Below are positions 11,100-22,958 of a DNA stretch of 64,000 bases, piece by piece. Made by a program: the position numbers and the translations under genes. This stretch comes from Selaginella moellendorffii (taxonomy: Eukaryota; Streptophyta; Lycopodiopsida; Selaginellales; Selaginellaceae), in contig NW_003314262.1 of the NCBI RefSeq assembly GCF_000143415.4, positions 1,291,960-1,355,959 of the forward strand, written 5' to 3'. Below the pieces are notes generated by a model that ran no database searches, was not told the origin of the DNA, and worked only from the letters and a program-made list of their open reading frames with translations. Positions within the stretch are counted from its first letter, which is position 1. Every line of letters starts with the position of its first letter.

Positions 11100-11990
11100 T
11101 TTTTATACCTGGAAAACCACATCAAAGTCAAGCTTTGAGTCGGTTTAAGGATGAAAGCTTCTAAATTTTTCTAGCCAGACAGAAGCCAAACGTGCTCCCA
11201 TGATACTCCCCCAGAGCCAAACAAATAAAGGAATTAAAGGTACCTCTTTGGAAAAGCGGTGGCAGACCAAAAGCGATTCTACGTAACGCCAAGAAAAAAA
11301 TCACGGGTGCCTTTGCGGTGCGGTGATCGGATCGGAGCTCTCGCTTGCTCCCTCTCGCTCCCCCGTTTGAAAAGCTGGGCCAGCCAGTAAAGAAGAGTAA
11401 AAAAATAAAGAACAGAATTTGCAAAGCTTGTGCAGAGGCGCCGCACCTGAGTCTCGGAAGGAAAAGCTGTCCGAGTCTGCTACAGTGTCCGGGAGCTAGC
11501 CGAGAGCTTCTTGTATTTAAGTCGAGGGTTGACCACTGCTGGGATCCTCGGTTTTAGTTTTTGCTCCTCGCGTCTTAGCACGCATGCATCGCTTTCTCCA
11601 CTTTTGTTTCACGAGCAGGGCTTGGAGAAGGAACAAAAGAGGCCATCAATCCTCCTGAAACACCCCTGGCAACGCACACACACTGGTAAGCCGATCAATG
11701 CTGTAGAGAAAAAAAGGAAAAAGAAAAGAAGAAAAACTCACTTCTGTGAATCCAATGCAGAGGTCACTGTTGTTCCTGCGGTTTGCAGCTTCGAGGTGGT
11801 CCAGACACACAGAGGTCTTGAATCTATCCTCGCCGGATCGAAGAAGAGGAGAGATAGATTCATCCCTTCTTCGTTTTTTATGCGGCTGCGACGATCATGG
11901 GTGCTTTCCTGTGGAGCTCCAGCACCTGTAAGTCAGTCAGTGTAGCGCAGCTCTGGAAGAAAAGTGTTGATAGATTTTACCATTTGCAGC
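11100..11990 (+). repeat. Duplicated non-coding block, copy 3 (longest), upstream of intact RAD7-like gene
   Basis: This is about 900 bases matching 540-980 and parts of 7100-7490. It sits directly in front of the intact RAD7-like gene, so it may hold that locus's promoter and 5' leader. Only short overlapping ORFs are present and none is conserved between copies. Confidence 0.5.
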
Positions 11991-12042
11991 GAAGAGAGCT
12001 GCCAAGGATCGAGTAACTCTTGATGAGGAAGAAGTCGAGGAG

Positions 12043-12155
12043 ATGGAGCGCCATCCTTCTCCTCTTCCTCCCCCTCCTCCTCTTGTGCTCCACAGCATCG
12101 AAGCCGCGTGCCTGGAGGAGCTCCTCTTCGATCCGGAAGCCGACTACGCCCAGGT
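12043..12155 (+). CDS. Proline-rich short exon/ORF upstream of RAD7-like gene
   Basis: An ATG at 12043 opens a frame beginning MERHPSPLPPPPP, with a GTAAGA splice-donor-like site after about 38 codons. The same short segment is present in the two decayed copies (from about 992 and 7494), with the sequence through EELLFDPEAD largely retained. The frame can also be read to 12813 without splicing. It may be the first exon of a separate gene or a 5' exon of the RAD7-like gene. A frame ending near 12812 encodes ITPLYERPAKK, and its equivalent is found in copy 2. I do not recognise a family. Confidence 0.35.
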
Positions 12156-12915
12156 AAGAGATTGGTCCTCGATGTGGAACAAATCTGGAGAGCTGCGATC
12201 CTCACAGGTGCTAGAGGAAGCTCGGAGCTACGCCAAGCAAGCAGCCGCATCCAACAAGAGAGCGATCCACGAGGACGGCAAGAACCACCAAGAACACCAT
12301 CCAAAATCTTCCAAGCAGAGCACGAGCAATGGAAAGTACCAGCGGACAGCCAAGGTCTACTTCGTGCCCCCTCCTATTCTCGACGATCACAGCCGGCGCC
12401 AGCAATCCCCCGCCAAGAAAAAGAGGACGAAATCCTGGTCCTGGATCGATCCGCTGCTCCTACTCTGGCGCAGCGGCCACAAATCCTCGCGGAGTCACCA
12501 CGCCGGCGCCAAGATCCAGAGCTCCTCGCGAAATCACCACGACAAGATCAAGATTTCCGAGAATGCGCCCCGGAGGAAGAAATCCAGCGCCTCCGGCCCA
12601 CTGCCGCTCTACACTGATGGAAATCGCGAGAATCCACGACCGTGGCACAGGAACTGGAGTAGCAGCATTGATTCGCGAGGCCAATCCGGCCCCCTGGCCG
12701 CCATCTCTTGCAGCGCCAAGCAAGACGCTGCCTCGCCCTACGTCCCATTACACCACTGTACGAACGGCCCGCCAAGAAAGTGGACAAGTGGCCCATTGTA
12801 CGTAACATCGTGACCTAGGATCGAACGGTTCCCGCGCTTTGCTCTTCTTTGACAAGCTTCCCATTCCAAGTGCTTTGATTTCTAAGGGACCGATATTTTA
12901 GGGTTCTTGCGAGCG

Positions 12916-14859
12916 ATGGAGCTCCGGAGACGCCGTCGCGCCGTCCTGCGCCGCGCCACCGCGCAGGAGAGCGATGCTTCCTCCGACGATCAAGCCAGGA
13001 CTAGAAGGAAAGGTAAGGCCAAAGTGACGGTGGAATCCGAATCGGAGGCCGAGGCCATGGAAATCGAGGAGCAGCCGCCAGTGCCAGAGCCGGAGCTGGA
13101 GCCGGCGATGGATCTCGATAGCGGGCGCGAGACGAGGATTAGGCTCAAGGCCAAGAATCTCACCACCGCTCGGCACAGGGCCGCGTTCTATGCTCGCTAC
13201 AGCGCCAACAACAAGGAAGAGCTCTTCTCCAGGGCGAGGCAGCCACACAGGCAGGCACAGATTGACGGCGACGAGGATTTCATGGACGATGATCTTGCGG
13301 AAGCTCCCAAGCCGGTCGAACCGCCGCCTCCTAAGATCATCGAGTGGGAACCATCGAGGGGCTCTTCTCCCGACGTGGATTTGCCTGGCGCGCCTCCGTC
13401 TCTGTTCTCTATGTGTATCGAGCTTCTCTGCCAGAAGATCGATCACGTCGAGTCCTTGGAAGGGGTGCCGGAGGCCTTAAAGTGTTGCATTACGTCCAAG
13501 CTATACGAGCTTGGGAAGATCACTCCAAAGGCAGCCCAGATAATCATGGCAGGACCTCTCTCGCAGATCTTGCTCCCGGATTGCAGCAAAATCCCGGAGA
13601 AGGAGTTCACCGAGCTGATGGAGAACTCTTCCCTCGATGAAGTGCAGGTTTGTCTCCTTCCCTCTCTCTCTCCAAGCTTTTTTTTTTTTTAATTTCCAGG
13701 CTTTGGAGCTCGGGTTTTGTGGCCGAGCTCTCTCCGACCAAATGCTACTGAGATTCGCGTTTCCAAAGCTGAGGAAGCTTCGGCTGCATGGGAACTATCG
13801 CGTGTCAGACTCGGGACTGCGCGCACTAATACAATCAGCCACCAGAGGTCTGAGAGACGTGGAGCTTGTCGAGTGCTGCTGTATTACCGAGTCGTCCGTC
13901 CAGGAGCTAGCAACCTTTCACGGGCCTTTCCTCCAGAGCCTTTCACTGGAAGGATGTGATGGGATTATTGGGAGAAAAGTTTTGCCTTCCCTTTTGAGGC
14001 TGCCCGAGCTCACGGTTCTTTCTCTCGCCAGCGTGAAAGAAGTCACCGACGAAGTGCTGAGTGAGCTCATGGTGGCTAGGGGGCTGAAACTGGAAGAGCT
14101 CAATATCTCGCATTGCAGGTAAGCAACCGTCTTTGCTGCTTTTGCTTCTGACTGAGATCCGCGGGATTGTTTTGTGCAGCGTTACGGACCACGGCATGGC
14201 GGCTGTCGCAGCTTGCGGTTCTACTTTGAAAAGCTTGCACTTAGAAGGCTTGGAGCTTACAGACGTCACCTTACACCATCTTACAGAAGGCTGTAAGACA
14301 CTTTGTAAGTTATCGTTGGACGGAGGCGACTTCAGGTATCTTTGCTGCCCTTCTTCTCATCTCTTACTTACACAAGTTTTGTTTTGTTTTTTTTCTCAGT
14401 GATGAGGTACTGGCGGACTTTGTCGCGGCCGCTGGAAGCTCACTGCGCAACCTGTCCATCGCAAGCGTGAAAAAGGCACGTCGATCATTTATGAAGCGAT
14501 CCAAGCTTCTCTAAACCTCACTGCGTCACTTTCTTTCTCAGGCTGGCGACCGGACGCTAGTGGCTCTTGCAAAGCACGCAAGCCGGACACTAGAAACACT
14601 AAATGCGTCCTTTTGCCGCAGGGCGACCGAGGACGGGTTTGGATTCCTGGCGGACTCCTGTCCCAATCTCGTGGAGCTCGGGCTCTTTGGTTGCACCCAG
14701 GTACTCGCTGCTGCTCGTCTTGAAAAACTCAGGCACGCAATTCCTTTTTCCTTGCAGGTCACGAAGAGATTTATAAACGGGCACTCGAACAAGGCGTTGA
14801 AACTGGTCGGGGAGCAGGGTGGAACGCTCTCGTGGCACATGAACATCCGCGAGGTATGA
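12916..14859 (+). CDS. RAD7-like leucine-rich-repeat protein (intact copy)
   Basis: Six exons read as one protein: 12916-13647, 13700-14118, 14180-14335, 14400-14475, 14542-14700 and 14758-14859. The N-terminus is basic then acidic (residues 1-140), typical of a nuclear protein. A helical segment around SLFSMCIELLCQKIDHVESL leads into leucine-rich repeats of the F-box/RAD7 type (LELGFCGRALSDQML, LRKLRLHGN). Yeast Rad7 works in nucleotide-excision repair and is part of a cullin-type ubiquitin ligase; plant homologues are less studied. Intron 4 appears to start with GC rather than GT. The start at 12916 is the first ATG in this frame. Two decayed copies lie upstream. Confidence 0.75.
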
Positions 14860-15100
14860 CTTGTACATAGGCGGATTTAGTGAAATCTAGGAAGCCCAAT
14901 GTTCGTGGCTGGAAGGAGTCATCAAATCAAGTTACCGAGAGATGGTCGAATTCAAGCTAAAAAAGTGAGGCTTGGTAGTTCTAGAAGAGTTTTGATCAAA
15001 AGAATGTTCCATAGAATAATTTTGTCTATGTTTATGTACAAACAAGTTCCAAGAACAAGAACAAAACTTTTCAAGCTCCAAGAACAAGAAAAAAAACCTT

Positions 15101-15976
15101 TCAAACCCGCGGACTGGGAAGCTGCGTGCTACTCCCCAAGTCTCGCCGGCTCAAAATTCTTCCCAGGCTCCGCAATCGCTCCATCGTCGTCGCAGCCACA
15201 ACCGGCGACTTGGGCTCTGGCTGCTGCTCCTTATTCACGTCGATCACCGAGTGGAAGGACGATCGAGCAGACGACACACCATCGGTAGCACCGGTGCTCG
15301 ATCCATCCTCCTCCATTCGAGGGATGATGATAACCACTGGAGCAGCCGGATGAGAGGAGGAGCCTTGCAGCTCCGCTAGAGCCTCCGAGGAAAGAGAAGA
15401 CGAAGAAGCGACCTGGATAGGACTCGCTGGAGTGTTGTCTCGTGAGCTCTCGCTCTCGCTGATGGTGATAGTAGCAGTCGCAGTCGCAGTAGCAGTAGCA
15501 GCTCCAGCGCTGGAGCTCGCATCCGGATTGTCCACGACTGGGCTCCGGCAGATTGGGCACGTCGCGTGCGACTGAAACCACATATCGATGCAGCCGGCGT
15601 GGAAGGCATGGTTGCATTTCGGGAGGAGCCTTCCTCGCTCGCCATCTTCAAACTCGGAGAGGCAGACCGCGCACTCTGTCGTTGCCCCCACATATCCTTC
15701 CTTGCCGTAGACGAAAGCTGGTAGCAGCGAATCGATCACGCCTTGGTCCAGGCCTTTGTTGAGCAGATTCACGTGAGTTCCTGTCCCTGGCTGCCGCTGC
15801 CCCAGCGGAATTATCCCCGTGTACCGCCGCAACAGCACGCGGAGGCACAGATCCAGTGTGATGAAGAAGGCCACGCAGCCGAAGATCACCACGAATGCCG
15901 CTATGCCAATTGTGGCATTGATCCTCGCGGAGCTGTTTGGAGAGAAATCGCCCGGCGGCCCCCCTGTGGAACTCAT
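15101..15976 (-). CDS. ATL-type RING-H2 E3 ubiquitin ligase
   Basis: The single-exon protein is about 291 residues. A hydrophobic membrane segment spans about residues 22-48. A basic stretch and a GLD motif (about residues 75-77) follow, then a RING-H2 domain with C102, C105, C121, H123, H126, C129, C140 and C143. This order (membrane helix, GLD, RING-H2) defines the ATL family, which places ubiquitin ligases on membranes and often acts in stress or defence responses. The tail is low-complexity, rich in alanine, threonine and serine. The ATG at 15976 was chosen; a longer frame upstream lacks an ATG. Confidence 0.88.
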   Translation of the reverse strand: MSSTGGPPGDFSPNSSARINATIGIAAFVVIFGCVAFFITLDLCLRVLLRRYTGIIPLGQRQPGTGTHVNLLNKGLDQGVIDSLLPAFVYGKEGYVGATTECAVCLSEFEDGERGRLLPKCNHAFHAGCIDMWFQSHATCPICRSPVVDNPDASSSAGAATATATATATITISESESSRDNTPASPIQVASSSSLSSEALAELQGSSSHPAAPVVIIIPRMEEDGSSTGATDGVSSARSSFHSVIDVNKEQQPEPKSPVVAATTMERLRSLGRILSRRDLGSSTQLPSPRV

Positions 15977-16250
15977 CGCAGCACTCAAGCATCTGGTCGC
16001 AAGCTAGCGCCCGCCCTTGGATATATTGCGAGGAGAGCTTCCTCCAGAAACACCCTCCGAGCTTCCGTCTCCTGCTTCTCCACATCTTCGTTCCCTCGTT
16101 ACCAGGGCCGGCTTACATGTTCATGCTGACTTGACCGAAAACTCGAGGAAAGTCAAATTCTGGAGGAAGTGTTTGCATTAGCGAGGAAGCGAAGGAAGGA
16201 GTCGTAGATCAAGCCGCTTACCTTCAGCACGTCGATACAAAAAGGAAAGT

Positions 16251-19200
16251 TTATATAGTCTTCGTGTTGAACGAGCCGCATGCGCCACACTTGTGGTAAA
16301 GCCAATGAAATTGGGCCTCTCCCTTCCGCTCGCAATCGTTGCAAAAGATAGTCTATAATTCGACAGCAAAGATGAGCTCTCGTGAGAAATGATTGGAAGA
16401 TTGCACTGCACCTCTTTGCGGCCACGGTACTCCTCTGGAAGTTGCTCTGCCTCCATGAGAGCATCCAACAAGCCAAAATATAGCTGAAACTTGATCGATC
16501 AGTCGTAGCTCTAAACTTCACTTTAAATACTTACTCCCATGTCGCCCAATGTCTTGCAGCATATCGGGCACGTATAATGGTTGCTGCTGTAGGCCTACAA
16601 GAAGCATCGGCGTAAAAGGATACAAAAACGAGGAAAAGAGCACTTACCAAAAAGCATGACGAGTGCATATAATGCCCGCATGGAAGGCTCTTCACGTCGG
16701 GCACCGACGAAAAAATCTGCTCGCAGCAGATAGGACAGTCCGTTTCTGTTCCTTTCTCCCTGCAGATGTGGCTCTGCTCCAGAGTCTTGGACATGCATCC
16801 GTTGCATACCAAGCAATGGAAAAACTCCTGGCCTAAACCAGATCCCACTCTGCAAATGTTGCAGAAAGGACAATGATAAATGCTCCTGCAAACTAAAGTT
16901 TTAGCCTGTCAAGTAGAATCTGTCATTGGACAAACCTTTTCGAGTCGTCGTCGAAAAACTTGCAGATGGGGCAGTAATACCGCGCCATGCAGAAACGATT
17001 GCACGACGGTGTGGTGCAGTTTGGCCCAACAGGCTGAACCTTTAGACACTGCATGCACAGCATCTCTGAGGTCTGGTACCTGGCAAGATCAGAAAAAAAA
17101 ATGCCTCGGCGATTGAAAATAAAGACCAGAAGCGTACCTGTCCATTGTATGGTCACTGGCTTCATCGTGGCAAAGCCTGCAAGTGAACAAGCTACCACAA
17201 CAGGCAGCCCGAAGCTTGCAGTTCCTACGGTAGTGCTTGCAGCCGAAAACTTTGTTTTCTTCGTCAGCATAGCTTGGAGCCGGTTCCGAATCCGTCAATC
17301 GCTGATCGCGAAGCTTTTGCTGAGCAACCATCCAACGGCTGCTCGTGTAAAAGGTTTGATCAGTCGAAAGCGTAATTTAATGACTTGCTTACCATGTCAT
17401 CAGGTTCTGCATCAGGTAAGCTTTGCGGCGAGGATCTAGTGACGCATCAGTAGATAGCTTTCGAACCGCGGCCTCCAGTTCTTCCTGGTTGAGCCTGAAA
17501 ATTTCAGGCCAACCGGGCTTGAACGTTTCAGAGTCATCACGAGTGTCACCACCTGTATCCTTTCCTTCAGAAAAGTACTCGACCAAAGACTGTAGGCAGT
17601 CTTTTGTAGATACAGAAGTCTCTTTTGTAGATCGTTGGCGCGATGTCGACGGCGCCGTCCACCAGGCACTCAACCAATCTTGAAACAAAGTGTTTCGAGT
17701 TGCCTGTTCCCATGTTTCCATCATCGAGTTACGCTCTTCTTCGGTCAAAACGGCTGTCACCCACGGTAGCATGGCTTGGATAACTTCTGCACCAGTCGAT
17801 CCTATTATCCTGGCCATCACTTTGTCTTGCTCTTGGACTGAGAAGTGTTTGTCGAAAAGTGGCCAGAGCTCGGACTCTTCCCTGTCAACGTGCTTCCCGA
17901 GGCAAATGCGCATGGACTTGCACATGCGCTGCAGCTTTGCAGCAAGAAAGTGTTGGTGTGCTTCATCCCCTTCTGTTTTCTCCTGAGACTGGGTGACAAG
18001 GCTCGAAAATGTTGACAAAATCGCTGAAATCTCATTGAAGAGATCCTCTTCCTGCCTGTGATCTATCATGTAAGAGTGGCTGACGTTGAGTAGAGCCTCC
18101 TTTGCCTCCAGTGCCGGGAAGACAATGGTGTCTTCGGCACTGCTGTGAGCACGATACAGGCCCCATAAGAAGTAGAACCTTCCTCTAAACTGTCCCAGGA
18201 ACTCGTCGGTGCAGTCCAAGAGTCGCGCTGATTCTACGTCCAAATACTCCAGATCTTTTCTTATTGCCTTGTGAAACTGGAAAATCTGGTCGATTGGTTT
18301 CAGTTGCTGCTTCCCTGTGGACCGCTTGCTTCCTTTCAAATCAGGCTCCAGCTGCAGTGACTTGGACAATAGGCTCAATTCACTCCGGAAAAGCTTCGAA
18401 GGCCTGTCGGCTGCCAACTGACAGCTCCTTTTTCCTGAAACCTTTAGGCTCTCATTTTTTAAGAGATCCCAAACATGCGAATGGTTTTCGCAAGCCCACC
18501 CCGTCAGCAGAGCAACCAGGATGCTGTCACCCTGAGGTGCTGCAGAAAAAACGCATTGAATCTCGAGAAAAGCTTTAGAAAATAAAACAGACCTGCCAGT
18601 CTTATGTTAACAAGCATATCTTTCGCCTCCTTGGCAGTAACGCAGTTAACAATCCATGGAAGGACTCGCCTCAAGAAAACCAAAGGCATGGTTTTGAGGC
18701 TTTCATAAACCAACGTTCGCTGCTCGTCAATGCTGAAAAGCTTACTTGCAAGAGGTAAGAACTGTTCAAGAATGAATGAGAAACGACACAACCGAAGGAA
18801 TTGTTACCTCAGTTTCTTCAATAGAGAAATGTGCTTCAACAGCATCAAGTAAAAGCTCAGCCTGGGTGATGACAGCAGTTGAGCTGCAGTTGTTTTTAAG
18901 AGTATTTTCAAGTACTCTCAAAGCCTCACTGCACACTTCGTCTTGTACAGCATGATCAAGTTTCTTGCCAATTGGAGGAAACACGAACTTATCCTCAGCT
19001 GCACTGTAAACACACATTCAGCTCTGTTATTCACCAAGCATGGACAAACACACCTGTGAAAACTCCATACTTTACTTACAAACTCCATTCGCTCGCTCAA
19101 GGTTGCCAGTGACGTCAAATCCTTGATCTCCTCAGTTATGTTAAGAAGTTCGCGCTTTATAGCCTGATGCCAGTGAAGTAAATCGTTGAGTGGCGATCGC

Positions 19201-20148
19201 GTGATAAACCGGACGTCGGTTCCAGCTTGCTTCGCAGGTTTTGGAGTGGTCTTTGGAGCTCTGTTGGCGCCCAGCCTGAATTTACTGTGGTCCCGTTTAA
19301 ACCATTCAGTAATTACCTACATGCATTCGTTCAAAACTGTGCAGTTGGGGTGTTACGTACCAAAATCTTACCTCCTGTAGAAGCTCTTCTGCTGGAACGA
19401 TTTCCCGAAAGCAAAGTTCCATGTGTTTACATTCTTCCAAAGTCAAGGAGGAAGCAAGCCATGGAAGAAAGATCTCCATGAGCTTCACAGGAATATTGCC
19501 CATAAACTGCCAGACAAGGCTAGCTTGTTCTTCGCGATTATAGTACTGCATGAGCAGCGGAATGACCTGGAAAAGAAGTAGAAAAACCGTATAGAAACAC
19601 TTTGTCCAAAGTTACTTACCTGGCCTTCTTCTTTCGAAAGGTGCTGGCATACTGTTCTTTGCACTGCTTCCGTGCAAGAGATGATTTCCTGCCACGACGA
19701 ATCGGTTTGATCCCCCAAATGTGTGGAGAGAAGCTGGGACATTTCGTTGAGTAGATCGTTCTCCACAACATGCTCCAAGCAATACGAGCGCGCGACGTTC
19801 TTGACGCGAGATTCTAGAGCCGGAAGAATCACCTGAAGAAAAAAAAAAACGTATAGTCGACATTGACAATTCTCACACCTTAGCAATCACCTCATCTTCC
19901 GCCTGGCTGTGGTGCTCGTAGATTTCTCTCAAGAAATTGTACCTCTCCGCCAGGGATCTAAAATCCTGCCCGCTGCTCCTATCCATCGACATTGCCGTCT
20001 CGTGGATGCGCTCCAGCTCCAGACGAATAGCCTTGTGGAAATACACGATCACAAACATCGGCGGCAGCGATTCCCTGGAGAAAGATCTATCCTGCTGCTG
20101 AATCGCGCTCTCATCGCTGCCGGCGGCACCGTCGAGCTCCAGTGCCAT
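16251..20148 (-). CDS. BTS: BRUTUS-like hemerythrin/CHY-zinc-finger/RING E3 ligase
   Basis: Exons across this span read as a full BRUTUS-type protein. Three hemerythrin-like HHE regions come first: about 20148-19380 (FHKAIRLELERIHE, EHHSQAEDE), about 19200-18600, and 18417-17389 (FHKAIRKDLEYLD, HSSAEDT, HVDREESELWP). Next is a CHY zinc finger (FGCKHYRRNCKL, about 17240), the CTCHY part (about 17070-16930) and a RING (CPICCEQIF, LPCGHYMHSSCF, about 16740-16650). The C-terminal zinc ribbon (FCNDCERKG, HKCGACGSFN) ends at 16251. In flowering plants BRUTUS proteins bind iron through the HHE domains and ubiquitinate regulators of iron deficiency. All key zinc ligands are present, so it is probably functional. 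The ATG at 20148 is the first in frame. Confidence 0.88.
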
Positions 20149-20714
20149 CGCCAAGAACACTACCTGCGGGGCTAGGTTAGAGGATTCCACGAATGAATGT
20201 CACCACAAGGCGAGCGTGTGGTCAATGTACCAAGAACACGTGGTCTGGGGATGACGTGGACTGCCAACCGGAAAAACGCCGCTCATGTCATTGGATCACT
20301 TTTGCCTCGCATCCATCGTGGCAGCGGTCTAGCCAGTATAAAAGAAAGAGCAAAGAAAGAATTGAAAGGCCATATGGAAAAAAATTAAAAAAGTGCTTTG
20401 GAGAAGGAGTGATCTTGGGGAGAAAGATCTTGGCTCGATCTTTCCAAAAACAAGTGCCTCAGTATTTCTCAATGTTAGATAGAGTTGACCACACCACATT
20501 CAATCATAGGTCATCAGTGACAAATGTAACAGCCTTGATAAGAAAGAACCATCCATAACATTTTCTTTTTCAGAGAATCCACTTAATCTAAGTAATTCTT
20601 GCCTTTTTGTGTTGGCTGGTCATCCTTGCATCGTGCATACTGATCCAGTGATTGAGTTTCTTTTTTTTTTCTCTTCATCTTCTATAGCAATAAAAACTGA
20701 ATCACTTAAAAGTA
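20149..20714. other. Intergenic, nothing recognised
   Basis: This lies between the BRUTUS-like start and the MTPSL debris. It holds only short unconserved ORFs and A-rich stretches. A plus-strand TATAAAAG at 20336 has no gene behind it. Confidence 0.5.
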
Positions 20715-20950
20715 TATAGACTGGAGAGCCTTTCTTCAGCTTCGTAGAAATGTCACTCGCAGTCACAGTTCCAGACACGAACCATCTTGCAAACCGCCCC
20801 TGGAACGTCCCCACCTCCGGATCCGAAAGAAGCGGTGGCCGGTCAGCAACTTGAAACTACTCAGTTCTATCCAACGCCCGTGAATATCACTACCCGTTAC
20901 CACCCTGCTGATGGAGTTTGATGGAAACTGGTGTTTTGGACACCGTTATC
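20715..20950 (+). pseudogene. Scrambled MTPSL fragments
   Basis: Short pieces match the terpene synthase-like gene at 36450-37526. One at about 20738-20785 resembles the FSFIEMALEVAVPD segment. One at about 20805-20835 is present in reverse orientation. One at about 20905-20950 resembles the C-terminus (FDGNWCFG). The order and orientation are mixed, indicating a rearranged, dead copy. Confidence 0.55.
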
Positions 20951-21117
20951 AAGAACTGGATACACAAGATTCTTGGTATCTCTTCAGATATTCCCACGAC
21001 TTTTAGCTTTTATGATGATCATACAAAAGTTGTTTTGTTCCTTACATGAGCCACAGTCGAACGTCTTTCCAACACTTTTTTTGTGAGTCGTGTTCTTACC
21101 AACAATAATGGAGGTCC

Positions 21118-21128
21118 AGTATATAAAG
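21118..21128 (+). promoter_or_regulatory. TATA box of MTPSL pseudogene
   Basis: TATATAAA lies about 40 bases before the ATG at 21163. The intact paralogue has the same motif at a similar distance from its start, so promoter and gene were copied together. Confidence 0.5.
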
Positions 21129-21162
21129 GTTGTAGTTGCTTTGTATCAAATAGCTCCATTTC

Positions 21163-22070
21163 ATGGCTCCAGCTCTAGAGAAGATCTATGCTGTTGCTAG
21201 GCCTCAAGAATTTCCATCTCCCAAAGATACCCAGCTTGATTCCTCCAGCGCTTATGCATCCAGCAACAAGTTCATCACCCGCGGATAAAAAGGCTTTAAA
21301 AGATTGGAAGATCCCACTGTTTGGAACTCCGGTAGAGTCGATTGGGTCCAGGAAAAATGCTCTCACATGCTCATAATACTGCTTGTGGGCTACATTACTG
21401 GACGACTTGGTTGACGGGGGTTTGCTTGAGACTGCTAGCATTCTTCAAGATTACTACTCCATAATCCTGAATCATCTACACAATCCTGAAGTCAAGATGC
21501 CTGGAGGCATCGGACAATCACCTTCCAGTTCGAGTTTACAGGGCCACTGAAGAGAGATAAGATCATCCATGCTTCCTCCAGTGTATGCTTATTTTGTAGC
21601 ACAGTTTGAGAGGTATGCACTCAGCAGAATGGCAAGCAGGCCCTGTCAAGCAGTCTATCGAGTGGAGAAGGTTTGAAGTGTTATTAGAGCCTATCTTCAG
21701 CTTCATAGAGATGGCGTTTGAAGTCGCATAGAGATGGCGTTGGAATCAGAGGACTATCTAATTCTGCGAGATCCCAGGATTGACTATGTATCTATGCACA
21801 ACCATATTCTCCCGTTCGTGAAGGTGTTCGTAACTGCTGAATCTTCCAGTGTTGCTGCTTCTTTCGGATCCACATTCTGATCGCTCAGGCAAGAGGTGAA
21901 GGTAAACACGAGTTTGTGAAGTATCTTGAGTGTCATCCTAGTGTTCTCTCCAACACGCTTTACTATCACTACCCTCTGCCCGGTACCATCCAGCATTCAT
22001 CACTGGTGAGAAGTTTGACGGGAATTGGTGTTTGGGCACTGTTATAAACCATAGAAGAACTGGCCGGTGA
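21163..22070 (+). pseudogene. Microbial-type terpene synthase-like pseudogene
   Basis: The 5' end (MAPALEKIYAV) and the 3' end (FITGEKFD, INHRRTGR) match the intact gene at 36450-37526, in opposite orientation. Nearly every segment between them is recognisable but broken by frameshifts, stops and small deletions. The region of the aspartate-rich motif is damaged. It is a dead duplicate. Confidence 0.85.
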
Positions 22071-22505
22071 TAGAATAATTTCAAAGCTGGCAAACGAAAG
22101 AAACGAAGTCCCAAAAATATTCAAGTTTTGAGATCAAAAGGAGAATTGGCCTCTCCCAAAGATCGGCACATGGGAGATATGTGTTTTCGAAGCCCATTTC
22201 ATCCATATCCTGCTATGTTACATGACGGTCGCCTTAAAGCTGGGCGCTTCACCTTGACTTTGTTCTTGATTTTCCCTCCATCGCCTGGAATGGTGCAGCT
22301 TGCGGACTCCCACGGGGACGCCGGGATTTTTCATCGTAGAAGAGAATTCCACTATCGACTCAACAAAATGCATTTTATATACTGTTTGCATACACAAAAT
22401 AAAAAATTAAAGTCATCTTATAGGTTCTAGTAAACATATAAATGAATGAATGATTTTGTGCTTACGTGACCAACACTTTCTCAACATTCTAACATACCTT
22501 CCACT
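22071..22505. other. Intergenic, nothing recognised
   Basis: A 100-codon plus-strand ORF (22128-22430) has no recognisable domain and no paralogue in the window. I do not call it a gene. Confidence 0.4.
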
Positions 22506-22770
22506 TCAAATGCCGATCGTCTGATCCTGGCAATCGGGCGCTTCATGAAGACGTCCTCGAGTTCCTTGATCTCGCCCTCTATCGCCTCGCTGAACTCCTC
22601 GATGCCGTCGTGGTCGTCGAGCGGCGGAGAATCCACAGCAGCATAGATTTCTTGCCCCAGCGATGATCGTCGGCCTGGCGTTGCCCCCAGGCATTGCCGG
22701 TGTCCAGCTGCTCGGTCGTGAGCGCATCTCTTGTTGCTGCGTATCTCAAGAGCGTGGTGTCCAAGATACT
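22506..22770 (-). pseudogene. Polyphenol oxidase fragment
   Basis: The minus strand carries pieces matching the middle of the intact enzyme at 24630-26516: DALTTEQL, DTGNAW, the PTI(I/V)AGARNL segment and the EFGEA-like acidic stretch. The pieces are in different frames. Neither the copper-binding core nor the C-terminus is present. It is a partial, dead duplicate about 2 kb from its likely source. Confidence 0.75.
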
Positions 22771-22958
22771 TGTACTGGGCGAAGCTACACCTGTTGTTGA
22801 CTTACCAAACTGACACCAAAATACAAACTAGATGCTTTCAGAGACTGCTATCCTGCTACAGACCTTAGGAAAATTGCCTCGTGAACTCGCTGTTAAGGGT
22901 GTGCGGTTTATGGTTTTGATGCAGGGACATTCGCGAACAAGCTCAGAGTTGACGCAGC

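Noticed and set aside
15101-15700. Alternative frames over the ATL gene's low-complexity tail
   Set aside because: They are shadows of the RING-H2 coding sequence.
20336-20343. TATAAAAG as a promoter on the plus strand
   Set aside because: No coding sequence follows it that can be supported; likely chance.
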